A program made the translations under genes and the position numbers. From NCBI RefSeq assembly GCF_033597815.2, contig NZ_CP166245.1, forward strand, positions 992,001-1,056,000: a stretch of DNA of 64,000 bases, read 5' to 3'. Positions 51,681-61,887 of this stretch are shown here, in pieces. This stretch comes from Staphylococcus sp. KG4-3. GTDB taxonomy: Bacteria; Bacillota; Bacilli; Staphylococcales; Staphylococcaceae. The first letter of the stretch is position 1. Every line of letters starts with the position of its first letter. The notes beneath the pieces were generated by a model. It was not told where the DNA came from. It ran no database searches and saw nothing but the letters and a program-made list of their open reading frames with translations.

Positions 51681-51712
51681 ATTGAATTAAATCATCTAAG
51701 TGCTATCTTTTT
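51668..51712 (+). terminator. Terminator closing the short ASCH-like frame
   Basis: AGCACTTAGATGA (51668-51680) and TCATCTAAGTGCT (51692-51704) are a perfect 13-bp stem, followed by ATCTTTTTT. Confidence 0.88.
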
Positions 51713-51833
51713 TAGATTTATGCTCAAAAATGTCTAAAATGTAGAAATTATATTGTTAGAAAATTTTCAAGGTCATATTATACACTTAATGTAAAAGTTT
51801 ATTTGGAGTATATGTACAGAAAAATATACAATA

Positions 51834-51876
51834 AAAAACTGTCAACGTGCCTTTTATCTCGTTGACAGTTTTTATT
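51834..51876 (-). terminator. Terminator of ctaA
   Basis: AAAAACTGTCAACG and CGTTGACAGTTTTT form a 14-bp stem; on the minus strand a T run follows. It lies 25 nt beyond the ctaA stop. Confidence 0.88.
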
Positions 51877-51900
51877 GATATAACATATTCGATGTTTTAC

Positions 51901-52809
51901 TTAGCCGCCACTTCTAATCGTCCGTAACATCAAGACAATGAAGTAGGCTATTAAACCAAAGAGTAATGTAATAAATAAAGCGTGTAATAAGGCGATAAAT
52001 AAATTAACTTCTGTAATAATAGATAATGCGCCAGTAATTACTTGGAGGATAACTAATATAAATGCAGCTGTGTATCCGTAACGTATTGTACGGTTATCTT
52101 TGTAGTTATTTACTGCATGAATGAATGTAATCATTATCCATATAAAGGCGATTAATGCCATTCCTCGGTGAGTAAGGTTTACCCAATCTTGGACATTGTG
52201 AGGTATCAAATCATTAAAAGGTAATGGCCATTGGCCATATGCTAAACTAGCTTCTTTATGTCTGACTAATGCCCCAGTATAAATTGTTAAATAAACGATA
52301 ATAGCCATTATCCAAGTATAAATTCTTAATGGCTTTCTAATAAATAATTCATCTGCTTCATATTTGCGATCGATTTCAAAAATAATTAAAGTTAATACAA
52401 ATACTGAAGAAAATGAAATGAGCGAAATTCCAAAATGTAACGCTAAAACATAGGCATTTTGTTGCCACATTACTGCTGCAGCACCTACAAGCGCTTGTAT
52501 TAGTAAGAAACCAACACTAATGATACATAATGATTTAACTTCTTTAATGTAACTAATGTGTTTCCAAGCAACGATGACTAACCAGAGAACAATAATTAAA
52601 GATAAGCCGGAAATAGCACGATGACTTAATTCAATAATCGTTTGTATTGGTAAGTTCTCAGGTAAAAATGCGCCGTGACATAGAGGCCAATCGGATCCAC
52701 AACCATCTGCTGATCCAGTTTTGGTAACTAATGCGCCCCCTAATTGAACAAAAGCCATAATTACAGTTGCCAACACGGATAACCATTTTAGGTTTTTTTT
52801 GCTAAACAA
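51901..52809 (-). CDS. ctaA: Haem A synthase CtaA
   Basis: CtaA (302 aa) oxidises haem O to haem A for terminal oxidases. It has eight membrane helices in two four-helix halves. Conserved His residues are in ELSHRA, LALHFG, LTHRG and LLHALF. The Cys37/Cys44 pair ([10 protein letters not shown]) in the first extracytoplasmic loop is typical of the Gram-positive type. The start is TTG 52809 with GGGGGG about nine bases upstream. It is divergent from ctaB with a 271-nt gap. Confidence 0.95.
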   Translation of the reverse strand: MFSKKNLKWLSVLATVIMAFVQLGGALVTKTGSADGCGSDWPLCHGAFLPENLPIQTIIELSHRAISGLSLIIVLWLVIVAWKHISYIKEVKSLCIISVGFLLIQALVGAAAVMWQQNAYVLALHFGISLISFSSVFVLTLIIFEIDRKYEADELFIRKPLRIYTWIMAIIVYLTIYTGALVRHKEASLAYGQWPLPFNDLIPHNVQDWVNLTHRGMALIAFIWIMITFIHAVNNYKDNRTIRYGYTAAFILVILQVITGALSIITEVNLFIALLHALFITLLFGLIAYFIVLMLRTIRSGG

Positions 52810-52956
52810 GAATTAACCCCCCACATAAAAATAAAACAGTTGAGAAACTAAATTACAAATAGTCATTGTCACTGTAATTATTTTATTCCGTAATGATACA
52901 TTTAAAGTTATTTTAATAAATCTTACATATAATTATAACAATAAAAACTATTTTAA

Positions 52957-53004
52957 TTGTGTCACAAAAATGACTTTTTAGTAATGTCGTTAAAGTGTCA
53001 CAAA
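52957..53004. promoter_or_regulatory. Repeated GTGTCACAAA boxes in the ctaA-ctaB divergent region
   Basis: GTGTCACAAA occurs at 52959-52968 and 52995-53004, 36 nt apart, start to start. The first is part of the palindrome TTGTGTCACAA (52957-52967). They could be sites for a respiratory regulator (SrrA/ResD or Rex half-sites), but the match to the full Rex dyad is incomplete. Confidence 0.45.
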
Positions 53005-53080
53005 TAAGTTTACATAAATGTAGTCAATGATACAAATTTAATATATCATTGTATTATATGGAAAAATTAGGAGGGAAATT

Positions 53081-53992
53081 ATGAACAAAGAACAAACTTT
53101 GTCGCATAATTCTAGTCGTGTGACTTTTAAAGAGTTGCAGCAAATTATCAAGATGGGATTGGTACAAGGTAATTTGATTCCTGCATTTGCTGGGTCATGG
53201 TTAGCGATTGTGTTGGCAAATCATTCCTTCCTCTCGTCAATACCACAAATCTTAATGATGTTGGTGGGCTCTACGTTAATTATGGGGGGCGCATGTGCTT
53301 TAAATAATTACTACGATCAAGATATTGACAGTATCATGCCGAGTAAACAACAGAGACCAACAGTTAATGACAGAATTTCGAATAGAAATTTATTAATGCT
53401 CAGCTTTGGAATGATGCTAATAGGGGAAGCGTTACTGTTTGCGTTAAACATACCTTCAGGTGTAATTGGACTGCTAGGTATAGTTGGTTATGTATCATTT
53501 TACTCAATTTGGTCTAAACGTCATACGGTATGGAATACAGTGATTGGTAGTTTTCCAGGTGCAGTCCCGCCTTTAATTGGGTGGACAGCAATTGAAGGAA
53601 ATATTAGCTTGGTAGCAGTAGCGCTATTTTTAGTGATTTTCTGTTGGCAACCTATCCATTTTTACGCTTTAGCAATTAAACGTAAAGATGAATATTCGTT
53701 AGCAAATATTCCAATGTTACCATCAGTAAAAGGGTTTAAACGTACGAGAGTAAGTATGTTTTTATGGCTAGTATTCTTATTACCACTTCCATTCTTATTA
53801 AGTAGCTTAGGAACAACGTTTATAGTGTTGGCTACACTATTAAATTTAGGGTGGTTATATTTAGGATTAACAAGCTTTAAAAAGGATTCAGATCAAACAA
53901 AATGGGCAACAAAAATGTTTATATACTCATTAAACTATTTAGTAGTTTTCTTTGTACTTGTCGTTGTCGTCTCATTAATTCAAATGTTTTAA
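53081..53992 (+). CDS. ctaB: Protohaem IX farnesyltransferase (haem O synthase) CtaB
   Basis: CtaB (303 aa) adds the farnesyl group to haem B. It is a UbiA-family membrane enzyme with about nine helices. The first Asp-rich motif is [19 protein letters not shown], and the second is around [23 protein letters not shown] precedes the ATG. ctaM follows 24 nt after the stop, so the two are probably co-transcribed. Confidence 0.96.
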   Translation: MNKEQTLSHNSSRVTFKELQQIIKMGLVQGNLIPAFAGSWLAIVLANHSFLSSIPQILMMLVGSTLIMGGACALNNYYDQDIDSIMPSKQQRPTVNDRISNRNLLMLSFGMMLIGEALLFALNIPSGVIGLLGIVGYVSFYSIWSKRHTVWNTVIGSFPGAVPPLIGWTAIEGNISLVAVALFLVIFCWQPIHFYALAIKRKDEYSLANIPMLPSVKGFKRTRVSMFLWLVFLLPLPFLLSSLGTTFIVLATLLNLGWLYLGLTSFKKDSDQTKWATKMFIYSLNYLVVFFVLVVVVSLIQMF

Positions 53993-54016
53993 TAATTATA
54001 AATAAGGATGTAATAT

Positions 54017-54478
54017 ATGAATTTACCTATCTTACCTACAATCAGTACAAGCTTTATTGTAATTAGTGCAATCCTTGTCGCTATAGGTTGGCGCAAAATT
54101 TGGCTGAGAAAAATTGAAAGCCACAAAAAAGTAATGTTAACTGCTGCTGGTTTCGCACTAGCATTCTTTATTATTTACGCATCAAGGACTATTTTTATTG
54201 GTAATACTGCATTTGGTGGTCCAGACTCAGTTAAACTTTATTATACAATTTTCTTAGTCTTCCACATTAATTTAGCAACAATTGGTGGAGTTTTAGGACT
54301 TTTACAAATCATTACTGCTTTTAAAGATAAATTTAAAGTGCATAGATTTGTCGGACCAATTGCTTCTATAATCTGGTTCTTCACAGCAATAACAGGTGTA
54401 GCCGTATATTTATTACTTTATGTATTTTATCCAGGTGGAGAAACAACGTCATTAATTAAAGCGACATTCGGTTTATAA
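54017..54478 (+). CDS. ctaM: DUF420 membrane protein CtaM
   Basis: The 153-aa protein has four membrane helices and conserved His residues (SHKKV, FHINLATIGG, VHRFVG) that resemble haem ligand positions. CtaM is required in S. aureus for maturation of the haem-A-type aa3 oxidase; that role fits its place directly after ctaB. AAGGATG precedes the ATG. It ends the unit; two hairpins follow. Confidence 0.88.
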   Translation: MNLPILPTISTSFIVISAILVAIGWRKIWLRKIESHKKVMLTAAGFALAFFIIYASRTIFIGNTAFGGPDSVKLYYTIFLVFHINLATIGGVLGLLQIITAFKDKFKVHRFVGPIASIIWFFTAITGVAVYLLLYVFYPGGETTSLIKATFGL

Positions 54479-54520
54479 TTAATATTGGAAAATGTTAGTC
54501 TTTTATTTGAACTAGGGAAT

Positions 54521-54579
54521 ATGGAAAGGGCAGCGGGCAGAAATTTGTTTTATAAACAGATTTGATAGCCCGTTTCCAT
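54521..54579 (+). other. Long imperfect hairpin after ctaM
   Basis: ATGGAAA/TTTCCAT, CGGGC/GCCCG and AAATTTGTTT/AAACAGATTT are concentric complementary blocks spanning 59 bases. No T run follows. Likely a dispersed palindromic repeat or mRNA-end structure. Confidence 0.6.
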
Positions 54580-54646
54580 TATTTACGATTAGAAAACATA
54601 AATCTAAGTTACTAAGTCGATAAGTACTAGTCATAAGCAACTCGTT

Positions 54647-54705
54647 AAAAATAGCTATGAAGATATCTATCCAGGACGGTAGATTTCTTCATAGCTATTT
54701 TTTTA
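54647..54705. terminator. Strong bidirectional terminator between ctaM and the UvrA-like gene
   Basis: AAAAATAGCTATGAAGA pairs with TTCTTCATAGCTATTTTTTT, with an inner AGATATCTATCC/GGTAGATTTCT helix. It suits transcripts from both sides; the next 150 nt to the UvrA-like stop hold no gene. Confidence 0.85.
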
Positions 54706-54852
54706 ATTACAATTTAAATATAAGAGTAGGAGTGGGGAAACAATTTTGGTTTAAATGAATTTGTTATATAATTCAACCTAGCTAATAATAATTATTTTAA
54801 ATATAACTATTTATACGGTGCCGTTACTACGTATAATGTGTATAGTGTGTTG

Positions 54853-57111
54853 TTATTTCGCGATATATCTTTGTAAATGTTTAGCCGTTACAGAATCATC
54901 TACAGCTAACAACCCTTGGGGTGTTCCTTGATAAAGTAGCCTACCGCCTTTTTCTCCTGCAAATGGACCGATATCGATAATCCAGTCAGCGTGTGTCATC
55001 ATTGTTAAGTTATGTTCGATAATAACTACTGTGTTTTTATCATGGATTAGACTTTCAAAACTGTCTAATAAAATAGGGATATCATCTTCATGTAATCCTG
55101 TAGTTGGTTCATCAAATATGAAAATATGTTGGTGGACAGTTTGTGTTAAATATTTACTAAGTTTAACGCGTTGTATTTCACCGCCAGATAATGTGTCGAG
55201 AGTTTGTCCTAAAGTCATATAATCCAGACCAGTAGATTTTAACGCTTCTAAATGTTGAGCAATATTTTTCTTTTCTTGAAAAAATGAAATTGCTTCATCT
55301 ACTGTTAATGCTAAAATATCTGCAATATTATACCCTTCTATTTTTGCATTTAATACTTCGGGTTTATAACGCTTTCCATGACACAAATCACACGTTTGAG
55401 TAAAGTCTGGCATAAAGGCTAATTCTGTTTTGATGATACCTCTACCATGACATTCAGGGCATGCACCTTCGGAGTTGTAGCTGAACATGGCTTTTTTTAA
55501 ATGAGTTTCTTCACTGAAATAAGTTCTTACATCATCAAATATATTTAAATAAGTGAGTAAATTTGAGCGACTTGATGCATGTACGGGTTTTTGATTTATA
55601 AAAATTGTATTAGGTTTTTGTTTTAAACCTGCGTGTATCAGTGAACTTTTTCCAGAACCAGCCACACCTGTAACAACAGTCATTGCCTGTTTGGGCAATT
55701 TAACAGAAACGTCTTTTAAATTATTTTTATCAATGTGTTCTAAATTGATAAAATCATGGGGGATTCTAGGATTTGGTTTTAAATTATGTTGTTTCCGTAA
55801 GGCTAAACCTGTATGTGTAGATGATTTCAACAAACTTTCATAACTTCCTGTAAATGTAATTTCTCCTCCGTTTTTACCAGCTAGAGGACCTAAATCAATG
55901 ATATGATCAGCTATGCTTATAACATCAGGGTCATGCTCAACTACTAAAACTGTGTTGCCTTTATCTTTTAATGATTGAATGATTTCGTTAATTCGTTGTA
56001 TATCATCAGGATGTAACCCAATGCTTGGTTCATCTATAATATAGACGAGATCGCTTAGTGCACTATTAAGATGCCTTATTAATTTAATCCGCTGTGATTC
56101 GCCACCGGATAATGTAGTTGTTTCTCTGGAAAGCGTTAAATAATTTAATCCGATATAACTTAATGAAGATAGCTGTTGTTGCAATGGTTCGATGATAACT
56201 TTTGCTTTTGTTGAATTAATTCTTCTTATGAAATTTAACGCTTCATCTATGGATAAATTAGTGAAGTCTGCAATGTCTAAATCATTAATTTTACATTGTA
56301 ATACATTTGGATTTAGTCTTTTACCGAGACACGTTGGACATTTTTTAGAAGTGACTACGCGATCGATAGCTTCTTTAAATCTATTTTTTTCAAAGTTATC
56401 ATTTAGTAGGAAAGAACGCCTAAACCGATGGATTAAGCCTTCAAATTTTGCTGTTTTCGGCCAATTCTCTGGAGGGTTTTTTAATTTAGTTGGTTTTGTA
56501 TAAAGTAAAGTATTGAATTCTTCTTCTGAATAATCTTTTAATTTTTTATCATTATCAAAAAGCCCAGAATATAAATAGCGTTTGCCACGCCAACTATCCG
56601 GTCTGAATGATGGAAATTGAATTGCGTCTTCGTTGAGTGATTTATCATAATCTAACAATTCGTCTAAATCGATATCTTCTACATAACCTAAGCCTGAACA
56701 TTCGGGACACATGCCCTTAGGATTATTAAAAGAAAATATGTCTGAGTAACCAACAAATGGTACGCCAATACGTGACCATAGCAATCTGACAGATGCATAA
56801 ATATCTGAAATTGTACCTACTGTAGAACGTGAATTACCACCTAATCTTTTTTGGTTAATTATCATTGCTACTGGCAAATGCTCAATTAAATCTACATTAG
56901 GTTTTGAAAATTGAGCTAACTGATGTTGTATGTATGTTGAATAAGTTTCGTTTAATAAACGTTCAGATTCTGCAGCAATCGTGCTAAAAACCAAAGAAGA
57001 TTTTCCAGATCCAGAACGTCCTGTAAATACGGTTATTTGATGTTTAGGTATATCGATTGAAATGTTTTTTAAGTTATTTTGCTTAGCGCCATGTACGCGA
57101 ATCATTGACAT
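54853..57111 (-). CDS. UvrA-like ABC ATPase lacking the UvrB-binding domain (UvrA2 type)
   Basis: The 752-aa protein has both UvrA ATPase modules. Module one has Walker A GRSGSGKSS (31-39) and signature LSGGESQRIKL. Module two has Walker A GVAGSGKSS and signature LSGGEIQRVKL. Zinc motifs are CPECSGLGY, CPTCLGKRL and the CPECHGRG...CDLCHGKRY finger. It is about 190 aa shorter than UvrA (about 940 aa) and goes from Walker A to LINQKRLGGNSRSTVGT without the UvrB-binding insertion. Relatives are UvrA2/DrrC-type proteins linked to tolerance of DNA-binding drugs. ATG 57111 has AGAGGTG seven bases upstream; 57117 is too close to it. The gene breaks the cta-ylb order. Confidence 0.88.
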   Translation of the reverse strand: MSMIRVHGAKQNNLKNISIDIPKHQITVFTGRSGSGKSSLVFSTIAAESERLLNETYSTYIQHQLAQFSKPNVDLIEHLPVAMIINQKRLGGNSRSTVGTISDIYASVRLLWSRIGVPFVGYSDIFSFNNPKGMCPECSGLGYVEDIDLDELLDYDKSLNEDAIQFPSFRPDSWRGKRYLYSGLFDNDKKLKDYSEEEFNTLLYTKPTKLKNPPENWPKTAKFEGLIHRFRRSFLLNDNFEKNRFKEAIDRVVTSKKCPTCLGKRLNPNVLQCKINDLDIADFTNLSIDEALNFIRRINSTKAKVIIEPLQQQLSSLSYIGLNYLTLSRETTTLSGGESQRIKLIRHLNSALSDLVYIIDEPSIGLHPDDIQRINEIIQSLKDKGNTVLVVEHDPDVISIADHIIDLGPLAGKNGGEITFTGSYESLLKSSTHTGLALRKQHNLKPNPRIPHDFINLEHIDKNNLKDVSVKLPKQAMTVVTGVAGSGKSSLIHAGLKQKPNTIFINQKPVHASSRSNLLTYLNIFDDVRTYFSEETHLKKAMFSYNSEGACPECHGRGIIKTELAFMPDFTQTCDLCHGKRYKPEVLNAKIEGYNIADILALTVDEAISFFQEKKNIAQHLEALKSTGLDYMTLGQTLDTLSGGEIQRVKLSKYLTQTVHQHIFIFDEPTTGLHEDDIPILLDSFESLIHDKNTVVIIEHNLTMMTHADWIIDIGPFAGEKGGRLLYQGTPQGLLAVDDSVTAKHLQRYIAK

Positions 57112-57298
57112 TGTCATTCACCTCTTATAATACATTCTACCCTTAAATTGTTTTGTAATACTTAAATTGGTTAGAAAAGTATATACCTTTAGAAAAATGC
57201 ATATATTTTAATAATTCGTCATTATATAATGACATACCTTGCTTGTGATATATTGAAACATGTACAATAAACAAAAGATAACTATAGGTGGGTGAGTG

Positions 57299-58348
57299 AT
57301 GAAAAAACTAATAATAAAAGTTATTGGTGTACTATTATTGATTTCTTTCTTGATATATCTTTTTTACTCGCCACGTTTGAAGTTTGACGTTTTGGAAAAT
57401 CCAAATAAAAATTCGACAAAAACAACTCAAAACAAAGACTTTCAAGAAAATGAGCAAAATGTTGAAAATACAATGCCCAAGGAAGGGATAGGAACTTGGA
57501 TTGGCCAAAATCTAAAAAAACTTACAGATACATATGGACAAGCTGAAAGAGTGTATTCATATAAAGGTGATTTTAAAAATTATGTATTCAAAGAAAAGGA
57601 TCAATATTATTTAGTTACAACTAAACATAATATAATTAAATCTGTATATGCTACTGGAAAAGAAGCAAAAGTAAATCCAGTCAAAATATCTGATAATGCT
57701 TCAAATGTATTCGAGAAATTTAGCATAAATCCAGAACCAACAATCAAAGCAAATGGAAAAAAATATGAGTTAGAAATTTCCGATTCAGATATGAAAACTC
57801 AAACACTTATAAAATTTAAAGATATTTATGCTCAAATTTATATTGATCAACAAGCAAATAAAATTGTTGCAGTAAGATATTTAGACAGTGATGCATTAGC
57901 AGCGTTTAAACCTTATCAAATGTTGGGTGATAAAGAAGATGGAGAAGTTGCACGTAAACAAAAAGATTTACCATATGAGCAAAATGCAAACCAATTGATG
58001 ACATTATATGAAATTACTAATGAAATGAGAAAATTAAAAGATGCTAAACCTTTGCGTATAAATAATGATTTAGCACATATTGCATCATTTAACTTGTATG
58101 AAGCAATTGGGACTGATAGTGTTGAATTTACTGAGGATGCTTTAAAACAGCAATTAAATGAGCAAGAAATACCATTTGTATCTACGAGTCAAAACGTGGG
58201 TTATGATTTCAATGAAGTGCCAACACTTATTCATAGTTGGTTAAATTCGGATATTCATCGATCTAGAATGTTGAACTCAAAATATAATGAAATGGGTGGG
58301 GAAGTGACAAATGGTTACTATACGCTCATTTTTGTAGAAGATAAATAG
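57299..58348 (+). CDS. YlbC-like protein with CAP/SCP domain
   Basis: The 349-aa protein has an N-terminal hydrophobic anchor (4-22) and a polar linker. A CAP-associated N-terminal domain (about 65-200, IGTWIGQNLKKLTDTYGQAERVYSYKGD) and a C-terminal CAP domain (about 235-349) follow. The CAP part includes SWLNSDIHRSRMLNSKYNEMGGEV, the usual H-containing motif. The function of bacterial CAP proteins is unclear. ATG 57299 has AGGTGG about seven bases upstream. It starts the ylb block and is followed by ylbF after 17 nt. Confidence 0.88.
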   Translation: MKKLIIKVIGVLLLISFLIYLFYSPRLKFDVLENPNKNSTKTTQNKDFQENEQNVENTMPKEGIGTWIGQNLKKLTDTYGQAERVYSYKGDFKNYVFKEKDQYYLVTTKHNIIKSVYATGKEAKVNPVKISDNASNVFEKFSINPEPTIKANGKKYELEISDSDMKTQTLIKFKDIYAQIYIDQQANKIVAVRYLDSDALAAFKPYQMLGDKEDGEVARKQKDLPYEQNANQLMTLYEITNEMRKLKDAKPLRINNDLAHIASFNLYEAIGTDSVEFTEDALKQQLNEQEIPFVSTSQNVGYDFNEVPTLIHSWLNSDIHRSRMLNSKYNEMGGEVTNGYYTLIFVEDK

Positions 58349-58365
58349 ATAGGAGTTAGTTGATT

Positions 58366-58800
58366 ATGATAACTGAAGAAACACTGACCGTACTCGACGA
58401 AATAGAAGCCTTAAGTGATAAAATATTAGAGTCTCGTTTGTATCAAGAATATAGAGAATCAGAACAAGCGCTTGCTGATAATGACGAAGCACATCTCTTG
58501 TATCAAGCTTTTTTAAAATCAAAAGATAAATATGATGAAATTATGCGTTTTGGTAAATACCACCCAGATTACCAGAACGTAATGTTAGATACGCGTAAAC
58601 GTAAAAGGGCTTATGAAATGCTGCCAGTCGTTATGGATCACAAACAAAAAGAAGTTGCATTGCAGGAATTGATTGATCAAGTGATTGTGAAAATTGCATA
58701 TGCTGTTTCTGAAAATGTAAAGATTGAAGCAGGTAATCCATTTTTTCAAAAAGACGCAGGTGGTTGTGCAACAGGTGGATCATGTAGCTGTTCACTATAA
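58366..58800 (+). CDS. ylbF: YlbF, component of the Y-complex (RNase Y specificity)
   Basis: The 144-aa helical protein belongs to the YlbF/YmcA family. In Bacillus YlbF with YmcA and YaaT forms a complex that carries Fe-S clusters and directs RNase Y. The C terminus GGCATGGSCSCSL contains three Cys residues, consistent with cluster binding. ATG 58366 (MITEETLTVLD) has TAGGAG; the earlier ATG at 58360 overlaps the site. It is likely co-transcribed with the CAP gene and ends in a strong terminator. Confidence 0.92.
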   Translation: MITEETLTVLDEIEALSDKILESRLYQEYRESEQALADNDEAHLLYQAFLKSKDKYDEIMRFGKYHPDYQNVMLDTRKRKRAYEMLPVVMDHKQKEVALQELIDQVIVKIAYAVSENVKIEAGNPFFQKDAGGCATGGSCSCSL

Positions 58801-58807
58801 ATAAAGT

Positions 58808-58857
58808 AGGGCAACGAAACCAAAAATTTATTTTGGTCTCGTTGCCCTGTTTTTTTA
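58808..58857. terminator. Bidirectional terminator between ylbF and the GDPD gene
   Basis: AGGGCAACGAAACCAAAA and TTTTGGTCTCGTTGCCCT form an almost perfect 18-bp stem followed by GTTTTTTT. Confidence 0.92.
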
Positions 58858-58860
58858 ATT

Positions 58861-59781
58861 TTAATGATAAGTATTTTTAAATCGTTGTGCTAAATCAGGT
58901 CTGTCAGTTACTAATGTGTGTGCACCGTAAAAAACCAAATCGTTCATTAAATCAAGGTTATTTACGCCACAATAACCTGGGACGATATTACGTTCATTTA
59001 ACCATTTGATAAACTTAGGTGAAGTTAACTTTATACCTTTGAATGATACAAACAGTTGGAAAGTGTTGGCACGGGGTTGAAAAGTATTACCTAGGCCCGT
59101 ATAAAATTTCAACAATCCTTCTGCTACTTCGTTTTGACTTGCGCCAATAGCTACAGTTCCATTACTTATTATATTAAAGCGCTCAATTTGTTTACTGTAG
59201 AAGCTTGATACTAAGACGCGTTGTTGGGCATTATTAGCAACGATAATTTCATAAATGATTTCAGGGGCAAGCTGACCTTGTTCACTTTTTGGATCATCTT
59301 GTAAATTAACACTTATAAGTTGATTAGGATACGTTTTTAATAATTCATCAAATGTTAAAATTTTTGCATCTTCATGGCCACGATAAGGATGAACGCCGTT
59401 AATATCAGTAAAGTGGTAGCCAGCATCTAATTGTTTAAGTTCTGCTAACGTATGTTCTGATATTTTTCCGGAACCATTTGTAGTACGATCGATGTCATTA
59501 TCATAAAAAACAACAAGTTCATGATCTTTTGTTAATCTTACATCTGTTTCAAATCCATCTATTTCATGGGCTACCGCGTTATCAAAAGCTAATTTAGTTT
59601 GCTCAGGTCTAACCGCCATACCACCGCGATGTGCAAAAATATATGGTGCAGGTTTAGAAAAGAAAGGTGGTATACTTTGATTATGTGGTTTAGCACTGTA
59701 TTTAGTAAAAAAGAAAATACTACCCATTAAGCCTACAGTACCTAAAAATCCACCTTTAATTAGTTTGTTGAATTTTGTCAC
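58861..59781 (-). CDS. Membrane-anchored glycerophosphodiester phosphodiesterase family protein, atypical active site
   Basis: The 306-aa protein has an N-terminal hydrophobic anchor (9-27) and a GDPD TIM-barrel domain from about 46. The first catalytic motif is FAHRGG (His51, Arg52) and the metal ligands Glu78 and Asp80 are in FETDVRLT. The second motif, normally HD in FHDxxLDRTTxG, reads FYDNDIDRTTNG, so the usual catalytic His is Tyr93. The start is GTG 59781, seven bases after AGGAGG; ATG 59787 is one base from it. The gene sits between ylbF and ylbG. Activity is therefore uncertain. Confidence 0.85.
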   Translation of the reverse strand: MTKFNKLIKGGFLGTVGLMGSIFFFTKYSAKPHNQSIPPFFSKPAPYIFAHRGGMAVRPEQTKLAFDNAVAHEIDGFETDVRLTKDHELVVFYDNDIDRTTNGSGKISEHTLAELKQLDAGYHFTDINGVHPYRGHEDAKILTFDELLKTYPNQLISVNLQDDPKSEQGQLAPEIIYEIIVANNAQQRVLVSSFYSKQIERFNIISNGTVAIGASQNEVAEGLLKFYTGLGNTFQPRANTFQLFVSFKGIKLTSPKFIKWLNERNIVPGYCGVNNLDLMNDLVFYGAHTLVTDRPDLAQRFKNTYH

Positions 59782-59911
59782 GAACATTCCTCCTCAAGTT
59801 GTGTATATAAAGTAATATAGCAAAAGTACAGGAGAGTTCAAAATAATTGTTATTTATAAATTGAAAAAGACATGATATTATATAATGGCTAATAATTGGA
59901 GTGATAAGAAT

Positions 59912-60163
59912 ATGAATGTTATACCTAGAATAAGTTTGATTATATATTTGAAACACATGAAACATGAAAGACAGATAAGAAAATTTGGTCATATTGTAAG
60001 TGCAAATAGACAAGGTCGTTTCTTAGTTATGTATATTAATGAGTCAGAAGCGGATGATATTGTAAACAAATTGATGAAACTTAAATATGTTAAACATGTA
60101 GAAGGTTCGCCTTATAAGTATTTGAAGAAAACTTATGAGAAAGAGCAACATGAAATCATGTAA
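59912..60163 (+). CDS. ylbG: YlbG family (UPF0298) protein
   Basis: The 83-aa basic protein has the conserved [24 protein letters not shown] and [26 protein letters not shown] blocks of YlbG, matching S. aureus closely. It is a small ferredoxin-like fold protein of unknown function. ATG 59912 has GGAGTG at nine bases; nine upstream in-frame codons are not part of the family. A strong terminator follows. Confidence 0.92.
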   Translation: MNVIPRISLIIYLKHMKHERQIRKFGHIVSANRQGRFLVMYINESEADDIVNKLMKLKYVKHVEGSPYKYLKKTYEKEQHEIM

Positions 60164-60239
60164 GTTACTCTACAAATCATAACCTTTTGCACATCAATAG
60201 TGTATAAATAATAGTTTCATCAACGAATAAATATATGGA

Positions 60240-60283
60240 AGCCACAATAGTACAACGTATGTCTAATGTGGCTTATTTTTTTC
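60240..60283. terminator. Terminator between ylbG and the convergent small gene
   Basis: AGCCACAATAG pairs with CTAATGTGGCT with one mismatch, followed by TATTTTTTT. Confidence 0.78.
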
Positions 60284-60284
60284 T

Positions 60285-60674
60285 TTATTGTAAGGGTGGT
60301 ATCCATCTTTGTAATCTTAAGACACTAGTTAAATAATTGAAATATAACTCAGTTTCGTGGAATAATTCGAGTGGTTGAACTTCAATGGCTTTTACGTCTA
60401 TATTATATTTAGCTGCTTGATCGTTAATCATTTCAAATTTTTTGTTTGAAGTTGGATATGGATAATTAAGTGCATTAAGCATAATATACATTGCTTGAAA
60501 ATGCTGCCCACTAGTTGGTTTCATAATTAGAGCGACAGATGAACGTTGATTTTCAGATTTAGGTGAATGGAAATAAACAAGGTGATCGATTCTTTCGAAA
60601 TTGTATTCGATTAATGTATTAAACTCAAACAAATCTGTTAGGCCTTCACCTAATTTTATAAATGATTGTTTCAT
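60285..60674 (-). CDS. Conserved protein of unknown function beside rsmD
   Basis: This 129-aa protein starts MKQSFIKLGEGLTDLFEF and includes FHSPKSENQRSSVALIMKPTSGQHFQAMYIMLNALNYP. It has no signal peptide, membrane helix or Cys. The position between ylbG and rsmD is kept in staphylococci and related Firmicutes, as far as I recall. GGAGGAAC is upstream of the ATG on the minus strand. Divergent from rsmD. Function unknown. Confidence 0.8.
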   Translation of the reverse strand: MKQSFIKLGEGLTDLFEFNTLIEYNFERIDHLVYFHSPKSENQRSSVALIMKPTSGQHFQAMYIMLNALNYPYPTSNKKFEMINDQAAKYNIDVKAIEVQPLELFHETELYFNYLTSVLRLQRWIPPLQ

Positions 60675-60747
60675 TAATAATGTTCCTCCTTAATCATTGC
60701 ATTAAGCATTATATAAAATTTATTTTAAGAATGGAAGTGTCTATTAT

Positions 60748-61777
<1,030 letters not shown>

Positions 61778-61778
61778 C

Positions 61779-61835
61779 AAAAAGAGTGGTTCAATAATCT
61801 AATTAGAGATTTTGATTATTGAACCACTCTTTTCG
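61779..61835. terminator. Bidirectional terminator between coaD and tmcAL
   Basis: AAAAGAGTGGTTCAATAATC and GATTATTGAACCACTCTTTT are a perfect 20-bp stem. Confidence 0.95.
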
Positions 61836-61887
61836 GATTTATAAACAAATAGTTAGGTTAACAAAGTTTATGTCATACAGATGCGCT

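Noticed and set aside
51541-51712. Interpretation of the region before the terminator as a pure non-coding RNA
   Set aside because: A continuous frame with plausible protein-like composition explains the sequence better, though a regulatory RNA cannot be excluded.
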